Source: Streptomyces marianii
GTDB taxonomy: Bacteria > Actinomycetota > Actinomycetes > Streptomycetales > Streptomycetaceae
Length of the DNA: 64,000 nucleotides
Reading direction: 5' to 3'
NCBI RefSeq assembly: GCF_005795905.1
Contig: NZ_VAWE01000001.1
Coordinates: 7,815,501-7,879,500 of the forward strand
Of this stretch, positions 1 through 8,811 are shown piece after piece (the stretch's first letter is position 1; each line of letters starts with the position of its first letter). Position numbers and translations under genes: made by a program. The notes beneath the pieces are model-generated. The model did no database searches. It saw nothing but the letters and a program-made list of their open reading frames with translations, and had not been told where the DNA came from.

Positions 1-362
1 GAGCCGACCATGAACCCCGTGAGCCTGCCGAGTCCCCGCGAGCCCAGTACCAGCAGCTCGGCGAAGCCCGCCGCCTCGCACAGGACGTCGGCCGCGGTCC
101 CCGTGGGCTGTTCGGTGATCACCTCGACGCCCGGATGGCGAAGCCGTATGCCGTCAGCCGATTCCTGTGTCAGCTGCTCGGCCCAGCGCCGGTAGCCGTC
201 GAGGTCCAGCAGCGGAGTCCGGGTGACGTAGCGGGACGCGCGCTCCTGGACGTACACGACCTTCAGCGGCAGTCCGCGTAGCAGCGCCTCACGTGCCGCC
301 CACTCAGCCGCCCCCCGGCTCTCCGGTGAGTCGTCGAGACCGACGGTGACGGTTCGGGACAT
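1..362 (-). CDS. Universal stress protein, C-terminus beyond window edge
   Basis: The reading frame starts at the ATG at 362 after a strong GGGAGGTGG ribosome site and runs off the left edge, so only about 120 residues are visible. It opens with MSRTVTVGLDDSPESRGAAE, the beta1/Asp/alpha1 start of a UspA domain. Near the end it shows LLVLGSRGLGRLTGFMVGS, the start of the G-2X-G-9X-G(S/T) ATP-binding motif, so it probably belongs to the ATP-binding USP class. It is expected to be a cytoplasmic stress or energy-state protein. A palindrome of the DosR-like type lies 65-80 bp upstream. Whether it has one or two USP domains cannot be seen. Confidence 0.9.
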   Translation of the reverse strand, partial: MSRTVTVGLDDSPESRGAAEWAAREALLRGLPLKVVYVQERASRYVTRTPLLDLDGYRRWAEQLTQESADGIRLRHPGVEVITEQPTGTAADVLCEAAGFAELLVLGSRGLGRLTGFMVG

Positions 363-848
363 GGTCTCCACCTCCCGTGGTGAGGTCTGCCACACCCAGC
401 GTGGCGCCCCGGCTCCGGTGCGATCAGGGGCCACACGGCCCCATCGGTGGACCGGCCGGTCCTTGCGCACGATCCGACGCGACCGGTTCCTGCAAGGATC
501 CGCTGGGCCGGGCCCCTGATCGACTCGACTCCGTCCGCCGTACGCGGTGACACCGTCAGCCGGAGTGAGTGGTGCCGGGGCGAGGCCATCGCGTCACCTC
601 CCCAATGAGCTTCTCTCCTCGGAGGGTTGCGCGATGGCCGCCCCATGACCAGGGGGCGAGACACTGCTGCACACTCGGCGGGACACCGTCCGGACGGCGA
701 TGCCGAGCTCCGCCGTCTCGTCGAGCAGGCGCGCGGGCACCGGGATGCCGGCCGGTTCGCCCGCAGGGCAGTCCGGCCGATCGCCGGCTCCACCCTGCGG
801 GGGTCGCCGTGCACGGCCCGTCGGCGATGCCGTGCACGAGGCGGACCG
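363..848. other. Intergenic region with no recognisable gene
   Basis: Apart from the palindrome at 427-442 and a second GC palindrome near 505-518 (GGGCCGGGCCCC), I see nothing convincing here. A short plus-strand frame from 645 has a plausible ribosome site but encodes no family I recognise and has no clean boundary before the lipase gene. Confidence 0.5.
427..442. promoter_or_regulatory. DosR/DevR-like palindrome (GGGGCC-ACAC-GGCCCC)
   Basis: Perfect 6-bp arms around a 4-bp centre, 65-80 bp upstream of the minus-strand USP gene. It matches the recurring palindrome of this window and is the probable activator site for that gene. Confidence 0.6.
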
Positions 849-1517
849 TCAGGCGATGAAGTCCCGGACCTTGGCGTAGTTGTCGGAGTTCTCGTTCATG
901 GCGTTGTGCGTCTTGCAGCCCACGGACGTGTTGGTCGCACCGTCCAGTTTCGCCGACTCGTCCGGATTGATCATGGCGTCGCAGGTCGACCAGAGGGTGG
1001 CGTAGTTGACGCTGCCGGGTGTCTCGTCGCCGGAGTTGAGGGTCTTGAGGAAGGTGCTGCCGGCGACCATCTCCCGGCAGGAGGTGTAGAAGGAGCAGAA
1101 CAGCGACATGTCGGTGCCGTGGTTCACGCCGGCCACGGACACGAAGTCGTCCACGGTGGAGGTGCCGCCGCCGTACTTCACGTACCAGCGGGAGTTGAGG
1201 GCGCCCATGGAGTGGGCAACGATGTCGATCTTCGCGGCGCCCGTCGTGGCGCGTATCTCGTCCACCTTCCTCCTGAGCTGCGAGGCGGTCGTCAGATTGG
1301 ACTGCTTCCAGTCGTAGGACCACGTGAACAGCTCGGAGTCCGCGTAGCCGTCGGCCTTGAACTTGCCGACCCAGGTGTTCCAGGTGCTGGCCGAACTGCT
1401 CAGGCCGTGGACGAAGAGGACGGGGTTGCGGGTTGCGGCGTGCGCCTGCGGTGTGGTGACCAGCGGTGCCACCACCAGGGCGGCGACGAGGGTGGCGGTG
1501 CGGGCGGAGCGTCTCAT
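849..1517 (-). CDS. Secreted LipA-like triacylglycerol lipase/esterase
   Basis: 222 residues from the ATG at 1517 (GGAGAG upstream); a longer frame reaches 1592 but would bury the signal peptide. Residues 1-27 form a Sec signal (RR, hydrophobic run, cleavage near AHA|ATRN). The mature protein is a minimal alpha/beta hydrolase like Bacillus subtilis LipA: oxyanion-hole VLFVHGLSSS, nucleophile elbow AHSMG, then the probable catalytic Asp in STCDAMINP and His in CKTHNAM. Spacing and the shared LDGA.N motif match LipA (lipase class 2). Two cysteines near the C-terminus could form a disulphide. It is predicted to be extracellular and to hydrolyse short or medium acyl esters. It is monocistronic; no DosR-like box was seen upstream. 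Confidence 0.9.
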   Translation of the reverse strand: MRRSARTATLVAALVVAPLVTTPQAHAATRNPVLFVHGLSSSASTWNTWVGKFKADGYADSELFTWSYDWKQSNLTTASQLRRKVDEIRATTGAAKIDIVAHSMGALNSRWYVKYGGGTSTVDDFVSVAGVNHGTDMSLFCSFYTSCREMVAGSTFLKTLNSGDETPGSVNYATLWSTCDAMINPDESAKLDGATNTSVGCKTHNAMNENSDNYAKVRDFIA

Positions 1518-2106
1518 AGGGGGATCTCTCCGGGGACTGGGCCAGGCGGGAGCGTGGGAGCTCCAGCTCTGGCGGGGAAGAGGGGGGTGCACCGGCCGGT
1601 GATGGGCGTGAATGTGGCACGAACTGTTTTGTTACCGCTAGGTAGCAAGAGGTTTCAATCAGGTAACGCACAGCCGCAAGTGATGTTGCGTCAGGGGCAT
1701 GCCGTACCGCGGGAGGGTGATTTGGTGGCCTATATCACTGTTCGTGGGCATGGCTGCGAAGCGGCAGCGTCTCCACCGGTCGTGGGCTGAACCGGATTTC
1801 GTGGCGGCCCTGAAGTCGGGCGGGGCCGCCACGGCAGATGGGAGAACATGGCCGAAAAGGGACGATGCGGCGCACCGCGTTCTCGGTGCGGCTGCGAGCC
1901 TGTCCGACGCCGAGCGGGGTGCGGCCTTCGGCGGAGGCGAATTCGATGGACCACCGCCAGGCGTATCCGGCGATCAGTGCCGCAGTGCCGCAGTGGCGTC
2001 GGGCGTACATACACCCGTCCGGCCGTACACAACAGGAAGTCCGGGCCGAGCCGACGTTAGATCACCTAGGGAACGTCTCCCTCACACCCCAGAATCGAGG
2101 ACACCG
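1518..2106. other. Divergent intergenic region
   Basis: Separates the lipase gene (minus) from the small secreted-protein gene (plus). It contains an imperfect palindrome GTTACC-gcta-GGTAGC at 1631-1646, about 115 bp upstream of the lipase start and a candidate operator for it, followed by another GGTAAC at about 1661. No gene is supported in the remainder. Confidence 0.45.
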
Positions 2107-2568
2107 ATGAAAGCCTCACACGCACTGACGCTGGGTGCACTGACGCTGCTTCCCGCCATGCTCATCGCATCCCCCGCCCAAGGGGACACCGACCGGGACA
2201 AGGACAGCGTGAAGCAGTTCACCCTCACCACCACCAACTCTCAGGGGCAGTTCCCCAACGTCACCGCCGACCTGGTGGGCAAGAACAACAAGAAAGTCGG
2301 CTTCGTCACGACCAACTGCGTCATAGTCGATTCCACCCCCGACGAAACCACCACCTGCTACGGGTCCTATGTCCTCAAAGAAGGCCAGCTCACCTGGCAG
2401 AACGCCACGCGCGACCCGCAGACCCCCTATCTCATCGCCATCACCGGAGGCACCGGCAAGTACTGCGAGGCCAGCGGCCAGATCCGCGTGGTCAGAACCG
2501 AGTCGCAACCCGGAGGCGGGCTCTACGAACTCAAGGTCATCACCGGCCGCAAGTGCTCCACCTCCTGA
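2107..2568 (+). CDS. Secreted allene-oxide-cyclase/dirigent-like barrel protein
   Basis: 153 residues from the ATG at 2107, preceded by GAGGA. Residues 1-26 form a Sec signal (cleavage about AQG|DTD). The mature part has the AOC-like/dirigent pattern: an opening beta strand FTLTTTNSQGQF, a central Cys pair (NCVIVDS and TTCYGSY), then AITGGTGKYCEASGQIRVV, which resembles the ITGGTGKY..A.G signature of these barrels. The ligand is unknown. A second member of the family lies at 56708-57175 (a divergent paralogue; same strand order VTGGT.RF.NASG). It is predicted to be extracellular. The family assignment is from motif recognition; no enzymatic role is claimed. Confidence 0.75.
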   Translation: MKASHALTLGALTLLPAMLIASPAQGDTDRDKDSVKQFTLTTTNSQGQFPNVTADLVGKNNKKVGFVTTNCVIVDSTPDETTTCYGSYVLKEGQLTWQNATRDPQTPYLIAITGGTGKYCEASGQIRVVRTESQPGGGLYELKVITGRKCSTS

Positions 2569-3070
2569 TGGCCGTGCCGCTCGGAATTGCCCCACCCGCC
2601 GGACGCGCCGGACCGAACTCCACGCCATCGCCCGGGTAATGGGCCAGCCGCCAATGGTCGATTCCCGGGAAACGCGGTGGACTTCCTCGGTCGGGCCCAC
2701 GTTCCAAGCGTGGATTCGCGGCGGTCATTCGTAAGATCGTCGAACCCGGGGTTTCCGGGTACGGCTGCGCGCTATCGCTATCGCTATCGTTACGGCGACG
2801 ATTCCGCGGCAGCCGTCACTACGCACTTCTCCGGAGCCTGACCGTTCTGGCAGGGGCGCCCGCCCGCTGTGCGGGGCGGGCGCCTACCCGCTGCGCGGGC
2901 TCAGGCGGCGGTACCGCACGGTGCGGTCGTCACCCGCCGATCGCCGGTGACGGCCGGCCGGAAGGGCCACTCGGTCCCGGGGCGGACCCGGGAAGCCCAT
3001 GGGCCGGCCGGCCGTGCGGCGAGGACGCTGGAAGTGCCCACCACTCGGGGCGAAGGACGGGGAGACGGAC
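2569..3070. other. Intergenic region with hairpin and a short hexamer repeat
   Basis: Contains three tandem CTATCG hexamers at 2773-2790 and a perfect stem-loop at 2855-2884. No coding sequence is supported: frames through this stretch have no family resemblance and the next gene has a good GTG start at 3071. Confidence 0.5.
2855..2884. terminator. Perfect 11-bp GC stem, 8-nt loop
   Basis: GGCGCCCGCCC at 2855-2865 pairs exactly with 2874-2884. There is no U-tract, as is common for actinobacterial terminators. It lies 287 bp after the small secreted-protein gene and 187 bp before the next gene, so it is a plausible insulator between them. Confidence 0.45.
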
Positions 3071-4627
3071 GTGACTCCTCCGCACACGGGCACTGTCGCG
3101 GCGAGAGGTCCCGCGACACCGCCCGGGAACGGCATGGGCCTCCAGCCGGCCGTCGCCGAGACCCATACGGCGGTCGTGGTCTTCGTCGGAAACCGGGCGT
3201 ACAAGGCCAAGAAGCCCGTAGACATGGGGTTCCTCGACTTCAGCAGCGCCTCCGCCCGTCAGCGGGCGTGCGCGCGGGAGGTCGAGCTGAACCGGCGCTT
3301 CTCCCCGGATGTGTACGAGGGAGTGGGCGAGTTCCGTGGGCCGGACGGCCTCCCGCCGGAGCCGGTCGTCGTGATGCGCCGGATGCCCGACTCCCGCAGG
3401 CTGTCACATCTCCTGGCCGTCGGGGCCCCCGTCACTCAGCACGTGCGCCAGGTGGCGCGGCTGCTGGCGACCTGCCACGCCCGTTCGCCCCGCAGCGCGG
3501 ACATCTCACGGGACGGCACCAGGGACGCCCTCCTCGCGCGGTGGGAGTCCAGCTTTGCGCAGGTGCGCGAACAGGGGGAGGGCATCGCCCCGTTGCACAG
3601 CCTGGAGGAGACCGAGGGGCGGGTGCGGCGCTACCTCGCGGGGCGTGAGAGCCTGTTCGACCACCGCATCCGACAGAGCCGGGTGGTGGACGGCCACGGG
3701 GATCTGCTGGCCGAGGACATCTTCTGCCTGGACGACGGGCCGCGGCTGCTGGACTGCCTCGAGTTCGACGACACCCTTCGCCACGTCGACGGTCTCGACG
3801 ACGCCGCATTCCTCGCCATGGACCTGGAACGCCTCGGCGCCCCGGACGCGGCGGCGTACTTTCTCTCCTGCTACAGCGAGTACGCAGGCGACCCGGCCCC
3901 CACCTCCCTGTGGCACCACTACGTCGCCTACCGGGCCTTCGTCCGGGAGAAGGTCGCCGTCCTCCGCGCCCGCCAGGGAGCGCCCGAGGCCCGTTCGGAG
4001 GCGGTACGACTGGCCGGGATCGCCGTCGGGCACCTGCGCACCTCGGCGGTGCGCATGATCATGGTCGGTGGACTCCCCGGCACCGGCAAGTCCACCCTGT
4101 CCGCCGCGCTCGCGGACCGGCTGGGTCTCACTCTGCTCAGCAGCGACCGGGTCCGCAAAGAGCTCTCCGGGATGCCGCCGGAGGCGTCGGCGGGAGCGGA
4201 GTACGGCAGAGGCATCTACTCCCCGGTGTGGACCCGGCGGACCTACGGCGAACTGGTCGCCCGAGCCAGGGCCCTGCTGTCCGCCGGTGAGTCGGTGGTC
4301 GTCGACGCCACCTGGACGTCCCGCGAGTTGCGCGACGGTGCAGCCGACGCGGCGCGCCTGTGCAGCGCCGATCTGGTCCCGCTGGTGTGCTCCGTGCCGA
4401 AGGAGGTCGCCGACCGCAGGCTGACCGTGCGCCGCCCGGGCCCGTCCGACGCGGACGCCGCCGTCGCGGAGGCGATGGCGAGGGCGGCCGATCCGTGGCC
4501 CGAGGCGGTGCGGGTGGACACGGGTGGAGCTCTCGCCACGGCGGTCGGGCAGGCGCTGGCGGCGATCCACCCCGAGGGCGCCGGACCGAGGCCGCCGTTC
4601 CGGCGCCCGTACATGGCACCGGGCTGA
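3071..4627 (+). CDS. Fused APH-type kinase and AAA_33 P-loop kinase
   Basis: 518 residues from GTG 3071, chosen because GGGGAG sits 7 nt upstream; an ATG at 2999 lacks a site. The N-terminal half has aminoglycoside-phosphotransferase/choline-kinase features: VVDGHGDLLAEDIF (catalytic HGD) and LLDCLEFDD around residues 200-235. From about residue 325 comes a zeta-toxin/gluconate-kinase-like P-loop domain with Walker A GGLPGTGKST (about 332-341) and VVVDATWTS (Walker-B-like). This two-domain architecture is widespread and usually annotated as a bifunctional aminoglycoside phosphotransferase/ATP-binding protein; the natural substrate is unknown, and antibiotic resistance should not be assumed. 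It is cytoplasmic and stands alone, convergent with the CBS gene at 4782. Confidence 0.85.
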   Translation: MTPPHTGTVAARGPATPPGNGMGLQPAVAETHTAVVVFVGNRAYKAKKPVDMGFLDFSSASARQRACAREVELNRRFSPDVYEGVGEFRGPDGLPPEPVVVMRRMPDSRRLSHLLAVGAPVTQHVRQVARLLATCHARSPRSADISRDGTRDALLARWESSFAQVREQGEGIAPLHSLEETEGRVRRYLAGRESLFDHRIRQSRVVDGHGDLLAEDIFCLDDGPRLLDCLEFDDTLRHVDGLDDAAFLAMDLERLGAPDAAAYFLSCYSEYAGDPAPTSLWHHYVAYRAFVREKVAVLRARQGAPEARSEAVRLAGIAVGHLRTSAVRMIMVGGLPGTGKSTLSAALADRLGLTLLSSDRVRKELSGMPPEASAGAEYGRGIYSPVWTRRTYGELVARARALLSAGESVVVDATWTSRELRDGAADAARLCSADLVPLVCSVPKEVADRRLTVRRPGPSDADAAVAEAMARAADPWPEAVRVDTGGALATAVGQALAAIHPEGAGPRPPFRRPYMAPG

Positions 4628-4781
4628 GGCAGGTCGGTCGTACCTTGTGCTCCGCAAGGTGATCCCGCCCGCCCCCGGCGCTCCATCAGCGCGGCGACGG
4701 CGTGCACGACGTGCCCTTCGACGGACGACTCGACCGGGGCAGCGGGAACTCACGCAGGCCGCCGCCGCCGATCGGTCGGTA

Positions 4782-5435
4782 TCACCGTGCTCCGCGGGGC
4801 GCCTCACCCGCCGCGGCGCTCGGCTCGCGCGAGCTGCCCACGGTGTCGTCCCAGGTGAAGGTCAGCCGGTCGGTGACGTCCACGACACCGTCGACGCTCT
4901 CGCAGAGTCTCACGGTCACGGGAACCAGGCTCCTGCGCGGAACCGTGCCGCTGAGAGTCACCCGGCCGTCCGCGACCTCGACGGAGAGCGCGGCCGGCGA
5001 CAGACGGAGCGTACGGGTGAGGACATCCTCGAGGATCTCCTCCTGGATCGCCCTGTCCCGTCGCAGGAACAGCTGGATCAGATCACTGCGGCTGAGCACC
5101 CCGATCACGCGGCCGGCGTCGTCCGTCACCGGCAGTCGCTTGATCCGGTTCTTCTCCATCACCCTGGCGGCCTTCACCACGCTCCATTCCGGACGCGCGA
5201 CGACGGCGGGACTCGTCATGAGCCCCTCGGCCATGGGAGCCCCGCCTCCGGATGCCTGACGGCGCACGAGATCCGCCTCGGACACCACTCCCAGCGGTCG
5301 CCCGTCGACATCGACGACGGGTACGGCGCTGATGCCGAACTCGTCCAGCAGGCGGGCGATCTCCTTGAAGGCGGTGCCGGGGGCGACCGCGACGGCATCA
5401 GGAGTCATCAGGTCGGCAACGCTCCGGTGCCTCAT
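4782..5435 (-). CDS. CBS-pair plus BON domain protein (paralogue 1 of 6)
   Basis: 217 residues. The first CBS motif follows MRHRSVADLMTPDAVAVAPG (about 1-60, with GVVSEADLVRR), the second is about 75-130 (MTSPAVVARP..., RLPVTDDAGRVIGVLSRSDL), and a BON domain follows at about 148-205 (VEVADGRVTLSGTVPRRSLV, DGVVDVTDRL). Tandem CBS domains bind adenosine ligands; BON domains bind lipid or other hydrophobic partners. It is probably a soluble energy-state sensor. Two GC palindromes 112-150 bp upstream (5547-5582) suggest control with the rest of the island. It is the last of six tandem minus-strand genes from hsp20 downward. Confidence 0.92.
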   Translation of the reverse strand: MRHRSVADLMTPDAVAVAPGTAFKEIARLLDEFGISAVPVVDVDGRPLGVVSEADLVRRQASGGGAPMAEGLMTSPAVVARPEWSVVKAARVMEKNRIKRLPVTDDAGRVIGVLSRSDLIQLFLRRDRAIQEEILEDVLTRTLRLSPAALSVEVADGRVTLSGTVPRRSLVPVTVRLCESVDGVVDVTDRLTFTWDDTVGSSREPSAAAGEAPRGAR

Positions 5436-5546
5436 CTCTCGTCAGCCCTTTCCGAGCGCCTCGGGCGGTACTGGCCGACCCGGATCCGGCGCCCCTCGTC
5501 GCGTTGTCCCCCCTGACAATCTCGTGCGTGCGACCTCCCCGCCACA

Positions 5547-5582
5547 GGGCCCAACCGGCCCCACCGACGGTCCGAACGGACC
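5547..5582. promoter_or_regulatory. Two DosR-like palindromes upstream of CBS-BON 1
   Basis: GGGCCC-AACC-GGCCCC at 5547-5562 and the perfect GGTCCG-AA-CGGACC at 5569-5582 sit side by side 112-147 bp upstream of the start at 5435. Paired sites are typical of strongly DosR-activated mycobacterial promoters. Confidence 0.6.
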
Positions 5583-5628
5583 CGGTTCCACACGTGACGC
5601 CGATCGCGTGCCCCCGCCGTAGCGTGCC

Positions 5629-6330
5629 TCACCGGTGGGGCCGGTCCGCGTCGGCCGCGGAACCGCCCGCCGGCCGCGGAGCCCGGCCGTCGTCGCGGAG
5701 CCGGACCGTGATCGCGGGAGGGTGCTCGAGCGTGTTCTTGACGGTGCAGTGCGAGGCCACCGCCTCCAGGGCCCTGGCCTTGGCCGGTGGCAGTTCGGGC
5801 ACATCGACGTCGACGGTCAGCGCGGCCACGCGCGCGGGGCGGTCGGCGGCCATCGTGTGGTCGGCGGTGACGCGCAGGGCCCCGCGATCGAGGCCGTGCC
5901 GGTCGAGGTAACGCCCGGCGTAGTGGGCGACGCACGCGGCCACGGACGCCACGAACAGCTCGACCGGTGTGGGACCCGTGTCCTGGCCGCCGTCGGCGAC
6001 CGGCTGATCGATTGTCAACGCGTGACCGCGCACCCTCACTTCACAGGCGTCACCGTGCAGCGGCACGACGGCGAGGTGCGGTTCGGAGCCGGGCGTGCGG
6101 CTCTCGACCGCCTCCGCCTCCGAGAGGAGGAGCCCGGCGAGCTGCCTGGCTTCCCCCGGAGTGAGCGACGCCCATACCTCGCGGTCGTCGTACGGTGCAC
6201 GGAGGGTGTCCAGAACCACCCGTCCCATCCCCGCGGGCAGTTCGTGCGGCGCGAATCTGGCCACGCGGATCGCGCGGCCGCACCGGGTGTGCAGCTGACG
6301 CGAATGCGTTGTGCGGTGGTGTTCCTCCAC
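5629..6330 (-). CDS. OsmC family protein with extra N-terminal domain
   Basis: About 233 residues from GTG 6330 (GAAGGA upstream); an ATG at 6462 is possible but lies inside the upstream CBS gene. The C-terminal two thirds is OsmC/Ohr-like: GHALTIDQPVADGG, GPTPVELFVASVAACVAHYA with the first peroxidatic-type Cys, and ASHCTVKNTLEHPP with the second. Such proteins reduce organic or lipid hydroperoxides through a Cys pair. The first 80 or so residues (REVWASLTPGEARQLAGLLL in the middle) are not part of the OsmC fold and I do not recognise them. It follows CBS-BON 2 by about 95 bp and is probably co-transcribed with it. Role inferred: peroxide or redox defence. Confidence 0.82.
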   Translation of the reverse strand: MEEHHRTTHSRQLHTRCGRAIRVARFAPHELPAGMGRVVLDTLRAPYDDREVWASLTPGEARQLAGLLLSEAEAVESRTPGSEPHLAVVPLHGDACEVRVRGHALTIDQPVADGGQDTGPTPVELFVASVAACVAHYAGRYLDRHGLDRGALRVTADHTMAADRPARVAALTVDVDVPELPPAKARALEAVASHCTVKNTLEHPPAITVRLRDDGRAPRPAGGSAADADRPHR

Positions 6331-6424
6331 GACGACACCGTCCTTCAGCGTGTGTGCGGAGAGCGGGTTCGCTCCCCGGGAGGGGGGTGGGCACGGAGCC
6401 CTTCCCTTCGGCCCACTCCGCCCC

Positions 6425-7174
6425 TCACGGCCCACTCCGCGCGGATGCGCCCTCTCCCTCATGCCGGGCCTCGCGTGCGGCGGCCGTCGCCGGGTGCCCA
6501 CTCGGGGGCTCGACGTCCGGCGCCGGGTCGTCGTACCCGTACTCCATCGTGTGGTGCACGGCGACCACCCCGTCCACCGAGCGGCAGAGCCGTTCGACGA
6601 CCGGGATGTCCGCGCGTGCCGCGACCCGGCCGCTGAGGGCGACCACCCCTTCGTGAACCGACACCCGAACACTGCCGGGTGCGAGGCCGAGGGTTCGGCC
6701 GAGTACGTCCGTCCTGATCTCCTCGCCGATGGCCTCGTCGCGGCGCAGGAAGGGGCGCAGCAGGTCACGACGGCTCACCAGGCCCACGAGCCTGCCGGTC
6801 TCGTCGACGACCGGCAGCCGCTTCACCTTGTGGCGGTCCATGGTCCGTGCCGTCTCCACGATGTTCCAGTCCGGCCTGGCGGTGACGGCGGGGGAGGTCA
6901 TCATGGCCCCGGCGGTCTCGGCCTCCGCCCGCGCCTCGTCCAGGGGCAGCAGCCGCAGCCGGGTCCAGCGGCCGTCCGGGTCCGGCAGGCTCGCCGCCTT
7001 GCGCAGCAGGTCTCCTTCGGAGACGACGCCCAGGGGCCGGCCGCCGTCGTCCACCACCGGTGCGGCCGTGATGTCGTTGTCCTCGAAGAGCCTCACGATC
7101 TCCTTGAAGGACGAGTCGCGGTGCACCGTGACGACACTCCGCGTCATCACCTCCGAGATGCTGCGGTGCTGCAT
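6425..7174 (-). CDS. CBS-pair plus BON domain protein (paralogue 2 of 6)
   Basis: 249 residues from ATG 7174 (GGAAGGAGTGAGGAC in front). CBS1 begins at MQHRSISEVMTRSVVTVHRD and ends GVVSEGDLLRKAAS; CBS2 is about residues 90-150 (MMTSPAVTARPDW, KRLPVVDETGRLVGLVSRRD); BON is about 165-225 (VRVSVHEGVVALSGRVA, VDGVVAVHHTMEY). The C-terminus carries a roughly 25-residue acidic/proline tail absent from the other paralogues. A GAGCC-GAAC-GGCCCC palindrome sits about 100 bp upstream. Predicted to be a cytoplasmic adenylate-responsive regulator; its partner is unknown. Confidence 0.92.
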   Translation of the reverse strand: MQHRSISEVMTRSVVTVHRDSSFKEIVRLFEDNDITAAPVVDDGGRPLGVVSEGDLLRKAASLPDPDGRWTRLRLLPLDEARAEAETAGAMMTSPAVTARPDWNIVETARTMDRHKVKRLPVVDETGRLVGLVSRRDLLRPFLRRDEAIGEEIRTDVLGRTLGLAPGSVRVSVHEGVVALSGRVAARADIPVVERLCRSVDGVVAVHHTMEYGYDDPAPDVEPPSGHPATAAAREARHEGEGASARSGP

Positions 7175-7275
7175 GTCCTCACTCCTTCCGCCCCGGACCC
7201 CTTCCGCCCGGAGTCGTTCACGCCGCCTCGGCGGACTGCCCTCCCACTCTCCGCCCGCAGCCCGTCGCGTCATCA

Positions 7276-7290
7276 GAGCCGAACGGCCCC
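7276..7290. promoter_or_regulatory. DosR-like palindrome upstream of CBS-BON 2
   Basis: GAGCCGAACGGCCCC, one base from the full palindrome, 102-116 bp upstream of the start at 7174, in the gap after the ATPase gene. Confidence 0.6.
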
Positions 7291-7344
7291 CGGAAAGGGC
7301 TGATGGCCCCGGAAACCGCCTCCGGCGGCCGGGATCCCCGGTGG

Positions 7345-8811
7345 TCACTCACCGCGGTAGAGCCGATCGAGGTCGACGAGGAGCACTTCTCCCCGGTCCT
7401 GTGCCGCGTGCAGCCGGGGACTGAAGCCCGCGCCGCCGTAGCAGGCGGGTTTCGTCCGGCTGATGTCCTCGCCCCGCGAGGCGAGGACTGCGAGGACATG
7501 GCGCAGGCGGTCCAGATGGTGGATGTCCATGATCTCGTTCCACCGGGCCTGGCCCACGGACAGCAGGGGCCGGTGGCTCCCCCCGCCGCGAACGACCACC
7601 TCGGCCTCGTGCTCCGGCCCGTTCTCGGTTCGCGGCAGGGCGCCGTGGGCGGCCGTGGCGACAGGCGCCCCGAACGTGTCGGGGGACGCGAAGCGGAGCG
7701 CCCAGTCGCGGCAGAGCTGCGCGAAGGCGGCAGGCACAGCGGTGCCGTTGAAGTCGGACGCGAGCCTCTCCCAGGTACCGCCGGTGTCCTCCTGCTCCGG
7801 CGCCGAACGACGAGGGGCGACCACCGCGTGGTCGAAGGCCAGCAGCGGCTCGGCGATGCGGTACCGGAGTGCCGCGGTGTGGAACGCGTCGGGTTCGCCC
7901 CGGAGGAGTCCGCAGTCCTCGAGGAGCCGCAGGGCATGCGACACATCCGTCCGGGGCCGGCTCACGTGCTGAGTGACGGCCCACGGCGTGACGTGCCCCA
8001 GGGCCACCGCCCTCAGAATCGAATGGCACAGGGGGCGGTCGTGCTGGTCCGCCTCCTCGTTCAGGAGCCGTGTGGCCTCCCAGTGGAGGGGGGTCCTCGG
8101 GTTGAGGACGGTCCTGCACATCCAGGCGTCGAAGTCCTCGATGCCGGTGGGGCCCTCACCGGACGCGAAGCCGCGGTGGGCGGGAGTGCCGCCGACCACC
8201 GAGTGCAGGAGGGTGGCCAGACGCGGATCGTCGATGTCCCAGAAGGCCGCCGCCTGCCGGAAGTCGAAGGGCTCGACGGTGATCGACATCCCGGCCAGTT
8301 CGCGCAGTGCCGAGTGGTCGGTGAACAGCCTGTTCGTCACCAGAGACGAGTCGCCGCCGAGCAGCAGCCGGGTGCGCGGGGTGTGCCGGGCCCGTTTGAA
8401 GGCCCGGTGGACGACGGAGGGCAGGGTGGGGCTCTGGCCGACGAGATCCGGAAACTGGTCGACGACGACCGGAGCCGGTCTCTCGCCACCGGACCCGAGC
8501 AGCGCGTCGACGGCATCGTCCCAGTTGCGCCATGCCGGCACGCGCGGCGATCCGGTGTGGTCGGCGAACGCCTCGGCGAGACGCTGGAGGCTCTCCCTCT
8601 CCGTGCCTTCGTGTGCCCCGAAGAAGAAGGCCCCGGTAGCCCTGGTCAGCGCTTGAAGCAGATACGTTTTCCCCTGCCGCCGCCGGCCCGTGACCAGACC
8701 GAGGGCCGGTCCGGGCCGCTGGTCGGTCACGAAGGCCGCCAGCGCCTCCCACTCGGCTTCCCGGTCGAACACGGCCTCCGGCCGCTCGATACCGGCTGCG
8801 TCCCGTGCCAC
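7345..8811 (-). CDS. ATP-binding protein of the archaeal-ATPase/DUF234 type
   Basis: 488 residues from GTG 8811, chosen for GGAGG 8 nt upstream. Walker A is LVTGRRRQGKTYLL (about residues 37-50) after FDREAEWEALAAFV; VVVDQFPDLV (about 116-125) is Walker B; LLLGGDSSLV is the sensor strand. A winged-helix-like middle part (about 240-330) is followed by a C-terminal domain with EHEAEVVVRG and LLSVGQARWNEIMDI, which looks like the PD-(D/E)XK-like DUF234 module of this family. Members are AAA+-like STAND/ORC relatives of unknown function, often linked to mobile or defence DNA. It lies between two CBS-BON genes on the same strand. Confidence 0.8.
   Translation of the reverse strand: MARDAAGIERPEAVFDREAEWEALAAFVTDQRPGPALGLVTGRRRQGKTYLLQALTRATGAFFFGAHEGTERESLQRLAEAFADHTGSPRVPAWRNWDDAVDALLGSGGERPAPVVVDQFPDLVGQSPTLPSVVHRAFKRARHTPRTRLLLGGDSSLVTNRLFTDHSALRELAGMSITVEPFDFRQAAAFWDIDDPRLATLLHSVVGGTPAHRGFASGEGPTGIEDFDAWMCRTVLNPRTPLHWEATRLLNEEADQHDRPLCHSILRAVALGHVTPWAVTQHVSRPRTDVSHALRLLEDCGLLRGEPDAFHTAALRYRIAEPLLAFDHAVVAPRRSAPEQEDTGGTWERLASDFNGTAVPAAFAQLCRDWALRFASPDTFGAPVATAAHGALPRTENGPEHEAEVVVRGGGSHRPLLSVGQARWNEIMDIHHLDRLRHVLAVLASRGEDISRTKPACYGGAGFSPRLHAAQDRGEVLLVDLDRLYRGE

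Noticed and set aside
2773-2790. Three CTATCG hexamers as a possible regulatory repeat
   Set aside because: Too short and too few copies to distinguish from chance; no relation to a gene start.
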